This document shows, piece by piece, positions 32,838 to 41,766 of a DNA stretch of 59,886 nucleotides. How positions within the stretch are numbered: position 1 is the stretch's first letter; each line of letters opens with the position of its first letter. Source of the DNA: Chromobacterium piscinae (GTDB taxonomy: Bacteria; Pseudomonadota; Gammaproteobacteria; Burkholderiales; Chromobacteriaceae); assembly GCF_021129175.1 (NCBI RefSeq), contig NZ_JAJOHV010000067.1:1-59886 (forward strand). Direction: 5' to 3'. Both the position numbers and the translations under genes were made by a program. Below the pieces are notes generated by a model, which saw nothing but the letters and a program-made list of their open reading frames with translations, was not told where the DNA came from and ran no database searches.

Positions 32838-33650
32838 TCATTCCAGCGGCTGCTTCAGCACTTGATCCACGCTGGCTTCGCTCAAGTAGCGGCGCAGGAT
32901 CGCGCGCAAGGCGCCGTCGCGGTACATCTTGCGCAGCTCCTGGTGCCAGAGCTCGGCGGCGGCCGGCGTGAACCGCGCCTTGCTCAGCGCGATGGAGCCG
33001 GCGATGGTTTCGCCGTCGGGGAAGAAGTCGCGCGCGTTGACCAGTTGCTCGGCGTGGTGGGCGCGAAACCATGGGTCGTAGCTGATGGGGTGCGCGAGAA
33101 CGACGTCTACCAAACCGTTGACCAGCATGCGGTACAGGTCGTCTTCGCTTTCCGCGATCACCAGCTTGTGTTGCTGGGCGAGGTCGTTCAGCAGCCGATC
33201 CTGGGCGGGGCTGTGTCGATAGCCGCGTATCGCTCCCCAGCGCAGGGAGGAGGACCTGAGCAGGTCGTCGAGCGAGTCGGCCCGGCTGGCGCGCGGCAGC
33301 AGCACCATGTTCTTGCTGTGGTTGTAGGGATACAGCCACAGATAGCGCTGGCGCTCCGGCGTGATCAGGGTGGAGGAGCCGATGTCCGCCAAGCCGAGTT
33401 CCAGTTGCTTGAGCGCGCGGATGCGCGGGTAGTCAGTCTCCGCGCGGATCGGGCAATCCAGCCGCCGCGCCAGCTCGCGCACCAGGTCGACATCGTAGCC
33501 CTTTCCTTGGTGGTAGGCGACGCCGAAATCATAGTAGGCGATGGCCAGCGGTCCCTGCGGGCAGGCGGGATTGCCAGCCTGGGCGGTTAGCGGCAGGAGG
33601 AGCGGAATCAGCCAGCCGGCCAGGCGCTGTAGGAAGGGGGTGCGCATCAT
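32838..33650 (-). CDS. Periplasmic solute-binding protein (SBP_bac_3 type), paralogue 1
   Basis: A 270-residue exported protein with a signal peptide (to about residue 26, AQA-G). The mature N-terminus NPACPQGPLAIAYYDFGVAYHQGKGYDVDLVRELARRLDCPI has the ligand-pocket layout of family 3 binding proteins, and SEDDLYRMLVNGLVDVVLA and FFPDGETIAGSIALSKARF follow. Two Cys (NPACP and DCPI) may form a disulfide. Its start overlaps the stop of the next paralogue (ATGA), so the pair is co-translated. No permease or ATPase is adjacent. Ligand unknown, perhaps an amino acid. Confidence 0.85.
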   Translation of the reverse strand: MMRTPFLQRLAGWLIPLLLPLTAQAGNPACPQGPLAIAYYDFGVAYHQGKGYDVDLVRELARRLDCPIRAETDYPRIRALKQLELGLADIGSSTLITPERQRYLWLYPYNHSKNMVLLPRASRADSLDDLLRSSSLRWGAIRGYRHSPAQDRLLNDLAQQHKLVIAESEDDLYRMLVNGLVDVVLAHPISYDPWFRAHHAEQLVNARDFFPDGETIAGSIALSKARFTPAAAELWHQELRKMYRDGALRAILRRYLSEASVDQVLKQPLE

Positions 33651-34444
33651 TCCAGCGGCTTCTGCATCATCTGCTTAGCGGCGCTCTCGTTCAGATAGCG
33701 GCGCAGGATGTCGTACAGGCTGCCGTCCTGATACATCTTCAGCAGCTCCTGATGCCATTTCTCGGCGGCGGCGCGGCCGAAGCGCGCCTTGCTCAGCGCC
33801 AGGCCGCTGGCGACCATGTCGGTTTCCGGATACAGGTCCAGCACCACGATCTGGCCGGCGTTGGGCAGCTCGCGCAGCCAGCGTCCGTAGCTGAACGGCT
33901 GGGCGAAAATCGCGGTGACCACGCCGCTGTTCAGCATCTTGTACAGATCGTCCTCGTCAGTGGCGATCACCACTTTGCGCTGGGCGCTCAGTTCTTCCAG
34001 CAGCTTGTCTTGCGAGGGGCCGTGATGGTAGCCGCGTATCGCTCCCCAGCGCAGCGCCGGGTCTTCGCGCAGCGCGGCCAAGGTTCTGGCCTGGACGGCC
34101 GGGTTCAGCAGCACCATGTTCTTGGTGTGGTTGTATTGGTAAATCCATGAGTATTGCAGCCGGTCCGGCGAGGCCAAGGTGGAGGGGCTGACGTCTATCT
34201 GTCCGCTGGACAGCATTTTCAGCGCGCGCAGCCGGGGCAATTCGGTCTCGCTGGCGATGGGGCAGCCCAGCCGGCGGGACAGCTCCCTGACCATGTCCAC
34301 ATCGTAGCCCTTGCCGTCGCGGTAGGCGGCGCCGATCTTGTAGTAGCCGATCTTGAGCGGGCCGTTGGGGCAGGCCGGGTTGGCCGCGGCCAGGCTGGTC
34401 GCGGAGAGCAGCAGGGCAAGTAAGGGTGGAATGTTTCGCCGCAT
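33647..34444 (-). CDS. Periplasmic solute-binding protein (SBP_bac_3 type), paralogue 2
   Basis: A 265-residue exported homologue of its neighbours, with signal peptide MRRNIPPLLALLLSATSLAAA and mature start NPACPNGPLKIGYYKIGAAYRDGKGYDVD. Shared blocks with paralogues 1 and 3 are RALKMLSSGQIDVSPSTLASPDRLQYSW, NHTKNMVLLNPAVQARTLAAL, RWGAIRGYHHGPSQDKLLEEL and DEDDLYKMLNSG. The ATG at 34444 was chosen because AGAGGTGAC lies 7 bases upstream. Its stop overlaps the start of paralogue 1. Confidence 0.85.
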   Translation of the reverse strand: MRRNIPPLLALLLSATSLAAANPACPNGPLKIGYYKIGAAYRDGKGYDVDMVRELSRRLGCPIASETELPRLRALKMLSSGQIDVSPSTLASPDRLQYSWIYQYNHTKNMVLLNPAVQARTLAALREDPALRWGAIRGYHHGPSQDKLLEELSAQRKVVIATDEDDLYKMLNSGVVTAIFAQPFSYGRWLRELPNAGQIVVLDLYPETDMVASGLALSKARFGRAAAEKWHQELLKMYQDGSLYDILRRYLNESAAKQMMQKPLE

Positions 34445-34549
34445 TTGGTATGTCACCTCTGAATATTGCTTCTTCTTCCCCTGGGCATATCGCTGACACA
34501 CCGGTTTTCATTGCCGCCGCAGGCCTGGGCGTGGACGGCTTGGCTATCG

Positions 34550-35356
34550 TCAGAGAACCGGCGCGCGCAACAGGTAGTCCGTGGTTTCCTCGCTCAGGAA
34601 GCGGCGGAATATCTCGCGCAGGCTTCCGTCGCGGTACATTTTTTTCAGTTCCGCGTGCCAGAGTTCGGCCGCCGACTCAGGAAAACGTTTTTTGCTGAGC
34701 GCCACGCCGCCGGCAGTCGCTTCGACATCGGGAAACAGATCCAGCACGAGGACTTGCTTGCGGATGCCGGGCGCCTGGAGCCAATCGTCATAACTGGTCG
34801 GGTGCGCAAGCGCGCCGGTGATCACGCCGGTAGTCAGCATTTTGTACAGATCATTTTCATCGATGGCCGTCACCACCTTGTTTCTTTTCGCCAGCTCGGC
34901 CAGCAACTGGTCCTGCATCGGGCTGAATTTCCAGCCGCGGATCACCCCCCATCGGAGTTTCGGATCGTTCGGCAAGGCGGCCAGCGTGCGGGCCTGAACG
35001 TCCGCGCGCAACAGCACCATGCTTTTGCTGTGTTTGTAGGTGTAGATCCAGGCGTATTGGAGGCGGTCCGGCGTAGGGGTGGCGGAGGTGGCGATGTCGA
35101 TTTCGCCGATTTGCAGCAGCTTGAGGGTGCGGATCCATGGAAAGACGCTTTCGCTGGCGATGGGGCAATGCAGGCGGCGCGCGATTTCGCGTATCAGGTC
35201 CACGTCGTAGCCTCGTCCATCGTGGTAGGCCAGGCCATATTCGTAAAATCCCACTTTTGGCGGCCCGGAGGGGCAGGCGGGATTGCTTTCCGTCGCATGG
35301 GCAAAGGTCGTCAGCCATAACAGGCCGACAAGGACAAGTCTGTAGATTCGCTGCAT
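34550..35356 (-). CDS. Periplasmic solute-binding protein (SBP_bac_3 type), paralogue 3
   Basis: A 268-residue exported homologue, signal peptide MQRIYRLVLVGLLWLTTFAHA, mature start NPACPSGPPKVGFYEYGLAYHDGRGYDVD. It keeps the two conserved Cys and the LLQIGEIDIATSATPTPDRLQYAW block. It is separated from paralogue 2 by 105 bases containing no gene, so it may head the three-gene unit or be transcribed separately. The start at 35356 gives a clean signal peptide; a Shine-Dalgarno is not clear. Ligand unknown. Confidence 0.83.
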   Translation of the reverse strand: MQRIYRLVLVGLLWLTTFAHATESNPACPSGPPKVGFYEYGLAYHDGRGYDVDLIREIARRLHCPIASESVFPWIRTLKLLQIGEIDIATSATPTPDRLQYAWIYTYKHSKSMVLLRADVQARTLAALPNDPKLRWGVIRGWKFSPMQDQLLAELAKRNKVVTAIDENDLYKMLTTGVITGALAHPTSYDDWLQAPGIRKQVLVLDLFPDVEATAGGVALSKKRFPESAAELWHAELKKMYRDGSLREIFRRFLSEETTDYLLRAPVL

Positions 35357-35597
35357 GCTAACGCGCCATCCGGAAGTCTTTGATTTCAATCATAGCCGCG
35401 CTGTCGGCGGCTGCTACCCCCGGCTGGAGGCGGCAAGGGCGCTTGTCGAGCCAGGCGCGGCGGCTTTGGGATGGGCTAAGCGGAAAAGCGGGCGAGATGG
35501 ATGCTCTGCGATGGGATGCGGCCGGCTTGGAGAGGGCGCCATCCGGCGCGGGCGGGACAGGCCGCCGGCCGGGACGGAACCCGGCCGGCGCGAAGGA
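35357..35597. other. Intergenic region between solute-binding genes and puuC
   Basis: These 241 bases hold no convincing gene. The main structure is a perfect 10-bp hairpin at 35564-35589 (GCCGGCCGGG / CCCGGCCGGC, 6-base loop) just after the puuC stop, without a T-run; it may end or protect the puuC transcript. The remainder includes the promoter region of the third solute-binding gene. Confidence 0.5.
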
Positions 35598-37085
35598 TTA
35601 CAGCTTGATCAGCGTGCTCTTCAGCTCGGTGTATTTCTCCAGCGCGTGCAGCGATTTGTCGCGGCCGTTGCCGGATTGCTTGTAGCCGCCGAAGGGGAAG
35701 TTCATGTCGCCGCCCTCGTCATAGCAGTTCACCCACACGGTGCCGGCGCGCAGGCGGCGCGACACCTGGTGGGCGGTGCTGACGTTGGAGGTCCACACCG
35801 CGGCAGCCAGACCGTAGGCGGTGTCGTTGGCGATGCGGATGGCATCGTCCAGCTCGCTGAAGGTGATCACCGACAGCACTGGTCCGAAGATCTCCTCGCG
35901 GCAGATGGTCAGATCGTCGCTCGGGCAGTCGAAGGCGGTGGGCTCGATGAACAGGCCCTTGTCGGTGTGCACGGCCTTGCCGCCCAACAGCAGGTTGGCG
36001 CCTTCGCTCAGACCCTTGTCGATGTAGTTCAACACCTTACGGTACTGGATCTCGTCGACGATGGCCCCCATGCTGGTGGCCGGATCGAGCGGATCTCCGG
36101 GGAAGAAGCCGGCGGCGGCTTTCTTGAACTCCTCGAGGAAGCGCTCCTTGATGTCCTTGTGCACCAGCACGCGGGAGCCGGCGGTGCAGACCTCGCCCAT
36201 ATTGTAGAAGATGCCGCTGGCGGCGGAACGCGCGGCGCGGGCCAGGTCCGGGCAGTCCGGCAGGATGATGTTGGGCGACTTGCCGCCCAGCTCCAGCCAC
36301 GCCCGCTTCAGATTGGACTGGGCGGCGTAGCCGGCGATCAGCTTGCCCACATTGGTGGAGCCGGTGAAGGCGACGCAGTCGACGTCCATGTGCAGCGCCA
36401 GCAGGCGACCGACGTCGCCGGCGCCGGGCAGCACTTGGAAGATGCCGTCCGGGATGCCGGCCTGTTTGGCCAGCGCGGCGACGCGGATCGCGGTCAGCGG
36501 CGATTTCTCCGACGGCTTGACGATGACGGCGTTGCCGGCGGCCAGCGCCGGGCCGAATTTCCAGCTCGCCATCAGGATGGGAAAGTTCCACGGCACCACC
36601 GCGGCCACCACGCCTATCGGCTCGCGGGTCACCAGACCGACCAGTTTGGGATCGACCGGCACCACTTCGCCCCCCACCTTGTCTATCGCCTCGGCGAACC
36701 ATTCCACGCAGTAGGCGGAGGCCGGCACGTCGACGGCTGTGGTGTCGCCGATGGGTTTGCCGGCGTCCAGCGTCTCCAGCAACGACAGCTCGTCGGCGTG
36801 CTCGCGAATCAGCGCGGCGAAGCGCTTGAGCACGGCGGCGCGCTTGAGCGGCGCGAGTTCGGACCAGACGCCGGATTCGAACGCGCGGCGGGCGGCCTTG
36901 ACAGCGGCTTCCACGTCGGCTTCGCCGCAGTGGGCGATCTCGGCCAGCTTGGCGCCGTTGGCTGGGTTGACGCAATCGAAGCGCTTGTCCTCGGCGGCGG
37001 CGCGGTATTCGCCATTTATGAAGGCGCGGCCTTCAATCTTCAGTTCTGCTGCAAGTTGCTTCCATTCGGCGTGACTGCGGGCCAT
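35598..37085 (-). CDS. puuC: Gamma-glutamyl-gamma-aminobutyraldehyde dehydrogenase
   Basis: A 495-residue NAD(P)-dependent aldehyde dehydrogenase, the same length as E. coli PuuC. It contains the cofactor segment VPWNFPILMASWKFGPALAAGN, the GSTNVGK turn, catalytic Glu in LELGGKSPNIIL and catalytic Cys300 in GEVCTAGSR, and ends KYTELKSTLIKL like PuuC. In the gamma-glutamylated putrescine pathway it oxidises gamma-glutamyl-aminobutyraldehyde to gamma-glutamyl-GABA. It lies at the left edge of the polyamine cluster and is read toward the solute-binding genes, with the VOC gene and puuR behind it. Confidence 0.9.
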   Translation of the reverse strand: MARSHAEWKQLAAELKIEGRAFINGEYRAAAEDKRFDCVNPANGAKLAEIAHCGEADVEAAVKAARRAFESGVWSELAPLKRAAVLKRFAALIREHADELSLLETLDAGKPIGDTTAVDVPASAYCVEWFAEAIDKVGGEVVPVDPKLVGLVTREPIGVVAAVVPWNFPILMASWKFGPALAAGNAVIVKPSEKSPLTAIRVAALAKQAGIPDGIFQVLPGAGDVGRLLALHMDVDCVAFTGSTNVGKLIAGYAAQSNLKRAWLELGGKSPNIILPDCPDLARAARSAASGIFYNMGEVCTAGSRVLVHKDIKERFLEEFKKAAAGFFPGDPLDPATSMGAIVDEIQYRKVLNYIDKGLSEGANLLLGGKAVHTDKGLFIEPTAFDCPSDDLTICREEIFGPVLSVITFSELDDAIRIANDTAYGLAAAVWTSNVSTAHQVSRRLRAGTVWVNCYDEGGDMNFPFGGYKQSGNGRDKSLHALEKYTELKSTLIKL

Positions 37086-37129
37086 GCTGCTCTCCTCGTC
37101 GAGTGATGTTGTTGAGCGGAATTAAGCTT

Positions 37130-37522
37130 TCAGGCTGAAACGGGACTGCAAAGTTCGATCAGCGCGCCGTCGGGCGCGCGCACGTAGGACACGGTTTGTC
37201 CCCAGGGTTTTGTTTTCGGCGGCGACAGCTCGACCGCGCCGTGGGCCAGCGCCTTCGCGTGGGCGGCTGCCACATCGCCGGTGACCAAGCCGATCTCCAT
37301 TCCCAGCGGTTTGGCGGATTCGTCGGCGCGGACGTGGCCGTCGGGGAGATTGCCGGCGGCCAGCTCATGCTGGGCGAAGGACAGCGTGGTTTCGCCGGTG
37401 TCCAGCTCGCCGTAGGTTTCGGATTCGTGCAGGAATTTGCGCTTGAAGCCGAAGGCGGATTCGAAGAAGCGCAGCGAAGCCGGCACGTCCGGCACGTAAA
37501 TAATGGTGTAAGCCAGCTTCAA
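37130..37522 (-). CDS. VOC (glyoxalase/bleomycin resistance) family protein
   Basis: A 130-residue vicinal oxygen chelate protein. Two beta-alpha-beta modules are visible, with MKLAYTIIYVPDVPASLRFFESAFGFKRKFLHES opening and VSYVRAPDGALIELCSPV closing; the last Glu is a usual metal ligand. Reaction unknown. It lies between puuR and puuC in the same direction, with short gaps on each side (16 and 44 bases), suggesting co-transcription and perhaps a role with reactive aldehyde intermediates. Confidence 0.87.
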   Translation of the reverse strand: MKLAYTIIYVPDVPASLRFFESAFGFKRKFLHESETYGELDTGETTLSFAQHELAAGNLPDGHVRADESAKPLGMEIGLVTGDVAAAHAKALAHGAVELSPPKTKPWGQTVSYVRAPDGALIELCSPVSA

Positions 37523-37538
37523 GACGTTTCCCCTCTGT

Positions 37539-38084
37539 TTAGAATGTGGGCGGCGAACTGGCGCTCACCACCTCGCAAATGTCGTCGCCGACATTGCGGA
37601 AGCGATGCGGCAGCTTGCTGTCGAAGTAGTAGGCGTCGCCCGGGCCCAGCACCCGGCTCTCGCTCCCCACCGTCACTTCTATGCTGCCGCGGATGATCAC
37701 GCCGCCTTCCTGGCCTTCGTGCTCCAGCATGTCCGGACCGGTGTCGGCGCCGGGCACGTAGCGTTCGCGCAGGATGGCGATGTCGCGCTTGTCGTGGGCG
37801 GTGCCCACCAGCATCAGATTGATGTCGTCGTTGCCGAGGTTGGGCAGCTCGTCCGCCTGGTAGAACACGCGCGGCTGCGCCGGCTCGGCGTCGAAAGTGA
37901 AGAATTCTGCCAGGGTGATCGGCAATCCTTCCAGCACCTTCTTGAGGGAACTGACCGAAGGGCTTACCCGGTTCTGTTCGATCAGAGAGATGGTGCCGTT
38001 GGTGACGCCCGCGCGTTTGGCCAGCTCTCTTTGCGACAATCCGAACCGCGTTCTGACCATTCTCAAGCGTGCGCCGACATCCAT
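37539..38084 (-). CDS. puuR: PuuR-like HTH-cupin repressor
   Basis: A 181-residue regulator with an XRE-type helix-turn-helix in residues 5-60 (RTRFGLSQRELAKRAGVTNGTISLIEQNRVSPSVSSLKKVLEGL) and a C-terminal cupin domain (about 105-175; EHEGQEGGVIIRGSIEV...GDAYYFDSKLPHRFRN). This architecture and length match PuuR, the putrescine-responsive repressor of polyamine degradation. It is placed divergently from ald-spuABC, so it likely controls both arms from the 212-base intergenic region. Confidence 0.9.
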   Translation of the reverse strand: MDVGARLRMVRTRFGLSQRELAKRAGVTNGTISLIEQNRVSPSVSSLKKVLEGLPITLAEFFTFDAEPAQPRVFYQADELPNLGNDDINLMLVGTAHDKRDIAILRERYVPGADTGPDMLEHEGQEGGVIIRGSIEVTVGSESRVLGPGDAYYFDSKLPHRFRNVGDDICEVVSASSPPTF

Positions 38085-38167
38085 TCTTCCTGCTCCATCA
38101 GTATGTTAATAATTTTAGACAACTGCGGCATTGTAGCGCGATAGAAGGCAAATGTGCTTGCTGCGTC

Positions 38168-38212
38168 GCAAAATCGAATATCTTTGCAACGGCCAGATTT
38201 TATAGTCAGAAT
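38168..38212 (+). promoter_or_regulatory. Candidate promoter/operator of the ald-spuABC operon
   Basis: TTGCAA at 38184-38189 and CAGAAT at 38207-38212 are separated by 17 bases. An inverted repeat GCAAA (38168-38172)/TTTGC (38183-38187) overlaps the -35, a good place for a repressor such as PuuR. Hexamer matches are only four of six each. No gene lies in 38085-38296. Confidence 0.35.
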
Positions 38213-38296
38213 CAAGTTGAAAGGGCAAGCGCGATGTGAATTTTCTTAAACGGCGTTTGTCTGCCTGTACAGGGCAAAAACCAGTTGGAGACGACT

Positions 38297-39421
38297 ATGT
38301 TGATCGGCGTTCCGAAGGAAATCAAAAACCATGAGTACCGCGTGGGTCTGACCCCGTCCGGTGTCCGCGAGCTGGTGGCGAACGGGCACAAGGTACTGGT
38401 GCAGACCCACGCGGGTCTCGCGATCGGCTTTACCGACGAGCAATACATCCAGGCCGGCGCATCCATCGCTTCCAACGCGGAAGAGGTGTTCGAGCGCGCC
38501 GACATGATCGTCAAGGTCAAGGAGCCGCAGCCGGTGGAATGCCGGCTGCTGCGCCCGGGCCAGATTCTTTTCACTTATCTGCACTTGGCGCCGGACCCGG
38601 AGCAGACCAAGCTGCTGATCGAGTCCGACTCGGTGGCCATCGCCTACGAAACCGTCACCGACGAGCGCGGCGGCCTGCCGCTGCTGGCGCCGATGTCCGA
38701 AGTGGCCGGCCGGATGGCGATCCAGGCCGGAGCGCACGCGCTGGAAAAGGCGCAGGGCGGCCGCGGCGTGCTGCTGGGCGGCGTGCCCGGCGTGGCGCCG
38801 GCCAAGGTGGTGGTGATAGGCGGCGGGGTGGTGGGGCTGAATGCCGCGCGGATGGCGATGGGCGCAGGCGCCGACGTCGCCATCCTCGATAAATCGCTGG
38901 CCCGGCTCAAAGAGATAGACATGGTGTTCGGCGGCCGCATCAAGACTCTGATGTCCAACGGCGCCAACATCGACGACAGCATCCGCGACGCCGATCTGGT
39001 GATCGGCGCGGTGCTGATTCCCGGCGCGGCCGCGCCCAAGCTGGTGACGCGCGCGATGCTGAAGACGATGAAGCCGGGCGCGGTGCTGGTGGACGTGGCG
39101 ATAGACCAGGGCGGCTGTTTCGAGACCAGCCGGGCCACCACCCACCAGGACCCGATCTACACCGTGGACGGCATCGTCCACTACTGCGTGGCCAATATGC
39201 CGGGCGGCGTCGCCCGCACCTCCACCCAGGCGTTGACCAACGCCACGCTGCCGTACACGCTGGAGCTGGCCAACAAGGGTTGGCGCCAGGCGCTGCTGGA
39301 CAACGCCCACCTGCGCAACGGACTTAACGTCTGCCGCGGACGGGTCACCTACCAGGCGGTGGCGCGGGACCTGGGCCACGCTTACGTCGATCCGATAGAG
39401 GCCATCAAGGCCGCAAGCTGA
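38297..39421 (+). CDS. ald: Alanine dehydrogenase
   Basis: A 374-residue NAD-dependent enzyme that interconverts alanine and pyruvate plus ammonia. The start [26 protein letters not shown], the [14 protein letters not shown] block and the Rossmann motif [23 protein letters not shown] are those of L-alanine dehydrogenases. ATG at 38297 has TTGGAG upstream. It leads the operon with puuD, puuA and spuC; since SpuC uses pyruvate as amino acceptor, Ald would return the resulting alanine to pyruvate and release ammonium and NADH. Confidence 0.95.
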   Translation: MLIGVPKEIKNHEYRVGLTPSGVRELVANGHKVLVQTHAGLAIGFTDEQYIQAGASIASNAEEVFERADMIVKVKEPQPVECRLLRPGQILFTYLHLAPDPEQTKLLIESDSVAIAYETVTDERGGLPLLAPMSEVAGRMAIQAGAHALEKAQGGRGVLLGGVPGVAPAKVVVIGGGVVGLNAARMAMGAGADVAILDKSLARLKEIDMVFGGRIKTLMSNGANIDDSIRDADLVIGAVLIPGAAAPKLVTRAMLKTMKPGAVLVDVAIDQGGCFETSRATTHQDPIYTVDGIVHYCVANMPGGVARTSTQALTNATLPYTLELANKGWRQALLDNAHLRNGLNVCRGRVTYQAVARDLGHAYVDPIEAIKAAS

Positions 39422-39438
39422 TAGGAGCGCAGCAAGCC

Positions 39439-40194
39439 ATGTCGCAAGCAATGATAGGCATCCCGTGTGATCTGAAAATGATCGGCCTGCTGCCGTTTCA
39501 CGCGGTGGGCGACAAATACATCGCCGCCGCGGCCGGCGGAGCGGGCGGCCTGCCGGTGTTGATTCCGTCGCTGGGGGACGACGCGCTGTTGCGCGCCACG
39601 CTGGCGACGCTGGACGGCGTGCTGCTGCCGGGCTCGCCGTCCAATGTGGAGCCTCGCCATTACGGCGGGCCGGCCAGCCGCACGGGCACGCTGCACGATC
39701 CGCGCCGCGACGCCACCACGCTGCCTTTGATCCGCCTGGCGCTGGAGGAGGGCGTGCCGCTGCTGGGCATCTGCCGCGGTTTCCAGGAGATCAACGTCGC
39801 GCTGGGCGGAGAGCTGCACCAACACGTGCAGGAAGAGCCGGGTCTGCGCGACCACCGCGAGGCGGAGGGCGACGACATCGCCGCGATGTACGCGCCGGCG
39901 CACCGGGTGGATTTCGTCGAAGGCGGTTTGCTCGCGGAATGGTCCGGCGCGCGCGAGGCGATGGTCAATTCTCTGCACCAGCAGGGCATCAAGCGGCTGG
40001 CGCCCAGTCTGATCGCCGAGGCGCACGCCGAGGACGGACTGGTGGAGGCCTACCGCGTGCGCAACTCCAAAGGCTTCGCCTTCGCCGTGCAATGGCACCC
40101 AGAATGGCTGTACTGGGACAATCCGTTGTCCCAGGCCATCTTCCATGCCTTCGGCGAGGCTTGCCGGATGAGGAGGGAAAGCCGCAAGGGATGA
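39439..40194 (+). CDS. puuD: Gamma-glutamyl-GABA hydrolase (class I glutamine amidotransferase fold)
   Basis: A 251-residue peptidase C26-type hydrolase that releases GABA and glutamate from gamma-glutamyl-GABA, the last step of the gamma-glutamylated pathway (SpuA in Pseudomonas). The nucleophile is Cys112 in LLGICRGFQEINVALGG; the His-Glu pair is in FAVQWHPEWL. DGVLLPGSPSNVEPRHYGG is the family's early block. It follows ald by 17 bases. Confidence 0.93.
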   Translation: MSQAMIGIPCDLKMIGLLPFHAVGDKYIAAAAGGAGGLPVLIPSLGDDALLRATLATLDGVLLPGSPSNVEPRHYGGPASRTGTLHDPRRDATTLPLIRLALEEGVPLLGICRGFQEINVALGGELHQHVQEEPGLRDHREAEGDDIAAMYAPAHRVDFVEGGLLAEWSGAREAMVNSLHQQGIKRLAPSLIAEAHAEDGLVEAYRVRNSKGFAFAVQWHPEWLYWDNPLSQAIFHAFGEACRMRRESRKG

Positions 40195-40306
40195 ATCCCA
40201 TACGCGCCGGACGAGGAACCCGGCGCGAGTCTCGATGACTCATAAAGTAGCACCTCCCGATCCAGAGCCGCAGCCCAGCGGCCGGGGAGACCATAGAGGA
40301 AGCGTT

Positions 40307-41641
40307 ATGAATCACCAGATCAACGAGTGGTTGCGAGAGCACCGCATCACCGAAGTGGAATGCATCGTGCCGGACATGACCGGCATCGCCCGTGGAAAGA
40401 TCGTGCCCAAGGACAAGTTCGTTTCCGATCCGGAAATGCGCCTGCCCGAGGCGGTGCTAATCCAGACCGTGACCGGCGACTATCCAGACGACAGCCTGCT
40501 GGACCTGACCGATCCCGACATGGTGCTGGAGCCCGATCCGAACACGCTGCGCTACGTGCCGTGGGCGGTGGACCCGACGGCCCAGCTGATTTACGACTGC
40601 TGCCGCGCCGACGGCAGCCCGGTCGACGTGGCGCCGCGCAATGTGCTCAAGCGCGTGCTGGGCCTGTTCGACGAGATGGGTCTGGAGCCGGTGCTGGCTC
40701 CGGAGATGGAGTTCTACCTGCTGTCGCCGAATCCCGACCCCGACATCCCGCTGGCCGCGCCGATCGGCCGCACCGGCCGGGCGGAGTTCGGCCGCCGTTC
40801 CTATTCGATCGACGCGGTCAACGAGTTCGACCCGTTGTTCGAGGACATCTACGATTACTGCCACGCGCAGAATCTGGAAGTGGACACGCTGATCCATGAG
40901 ATCGGCACCGCGCAGATGGAAATCAACTTCCTGCATGGCAACCCGCTGGACTTGGCCGACCAGGTATTCCTGTTCAAGCGCACCGTGCGCGAGGCTGCGT
41001 TCCGTCATAATATGTACGCCACCTTCATGGCCAAGCCGATGGAGAACGAGCCTGGCAGCGCCATGCACATCCACCAGAGCCTGGTGGACAAGAACACCGG
41101 CCGCAACGTGTTCACCAACGAGGACGGCAGCCCGTCCGACATCTTCTTCCACTTCATCGCCGGCCTGCAGAAATACGTGCCGCAGACCATGCCGCTGTTC
41201 GCTCCCTACGTGAACTCATTCCGTCGTTTGTCTCGCTACACCGCGGCGCCGACCAATGTCGAATGGGGTTACGACAACCGCACCGTGGGCCTGCGCATCC
41301 CGCACTCGTCGCCGGCCGCGCGCCGCATCGAAAACCGGGTGCCGGGCGTGGACGTCAATCCCTACATCGCCATCGCCGCCACGTTGGCCTGCGGCTACCT
41401 GGGCATGGTGAACAAGCTGCGGCCGACCGAGCCCAGACAGACTGACGCCTACGAACTGCCTTACCAATTCCCTAACAGCTCGGAAGAATCGCTGCTGCAG
41501 CTGGCCGGCTGCAGCGAGATCGCCGAGGTGCTGGGGCCGCGCTTCGTCAAGATGTACGTGGCGATGAAGGAAAAGGAGTTCGCCGAGTATTTCCGCGTGA
41601 TCAGTCCGTGGGAGCGCAAGTTCCTGCTGCTGCACGTGTGA
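40307..41641 (+). CDS. puuA: Gamma-glutamylpolyamine synthetase (glutamine synthetase family)
   Basis: A 444-residue glutamine synthetase fold enzyme that ligates glutamate to putrescine or other polyamines with ATP (PuuA/SpuB). N-terminal beta-grasp region starts INEWLREHRITEVECIVPDMTGIARGK; catalytic blocks include EMEFYLL, EIGTAQMEINF and GSAMHIHQSL, and NVEWGYDNRTVGLRIPHS near the ATP site. It is not a biosynthetic GlnA: the loop for regulation by adenylylation is absent and it sits in a catabolic operon. ATG at 40307 has AGAGGAAG upstream. The 112 bases before it hold no gene. Confidence 0.93.
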   Translation: MNHQINEWLREHRITEVECIVPDMTGIARGKIVPKDKFVSDPEMRLPEAVLIQTVTGDYPDDSLLDLTDPDMVLEPDPNTLRYVPWAVDPTAQLIYDCCRADGSPVDVAPRNVLKRVLGLFDEMGLEPVLAPEMEFYLLSPNPDPDIPLAAPIGRTGRAEFGRRSYSIDAVNEFDPLFEDIYDYCHAQNLEVDTLIHEIGTAQMEINFLHGNPLDLADQVFLFKRTVREAAFRHNMYATFMAKPMENEPGSAMHIHQSLVDKNTGRNVFTNEDGSPSDIFFHFIAGLQKYVPQTMPLFAPYVNSFRRLSRYTAAPTNVEWGYDNRTVGLRIPHSSPAARRIENRVPGVDVNPYIAIAATLACGYLGMVNKLRPTEPRQTDAYELPYQFPNSSEESLLQLAGCSEIAEVLGPRFVKMYVAMKEKEFAEYFRVISPWERKFLLLHV

Positions 41642-41718
41642 TGCGCGGATCATCCGCGCAAGGTTAGAATCGCGGAACAGACAGGACAAACGAATAGAAC
41701 GACGCCGCAGGCGCAGGA

Positions 41719-41740
41719 GGGGCGGGCAAGGGCCCGCCCC
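41719..41740 (+). repeat. GC-rich hairpin between puuA and spuC
   Basis: A perfect 9-bp stem GGGGCGGGC/GCCCGCCCC with an AAGG loop and no T-run lies in the 125-base gap. It may stabilise the upstream mRNA or reduce readthrough into spuC. Confidence 0.5.
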
Positions 41741-41766
41741 GTCGGAGAAAACTGGAAGGAAGTGTT

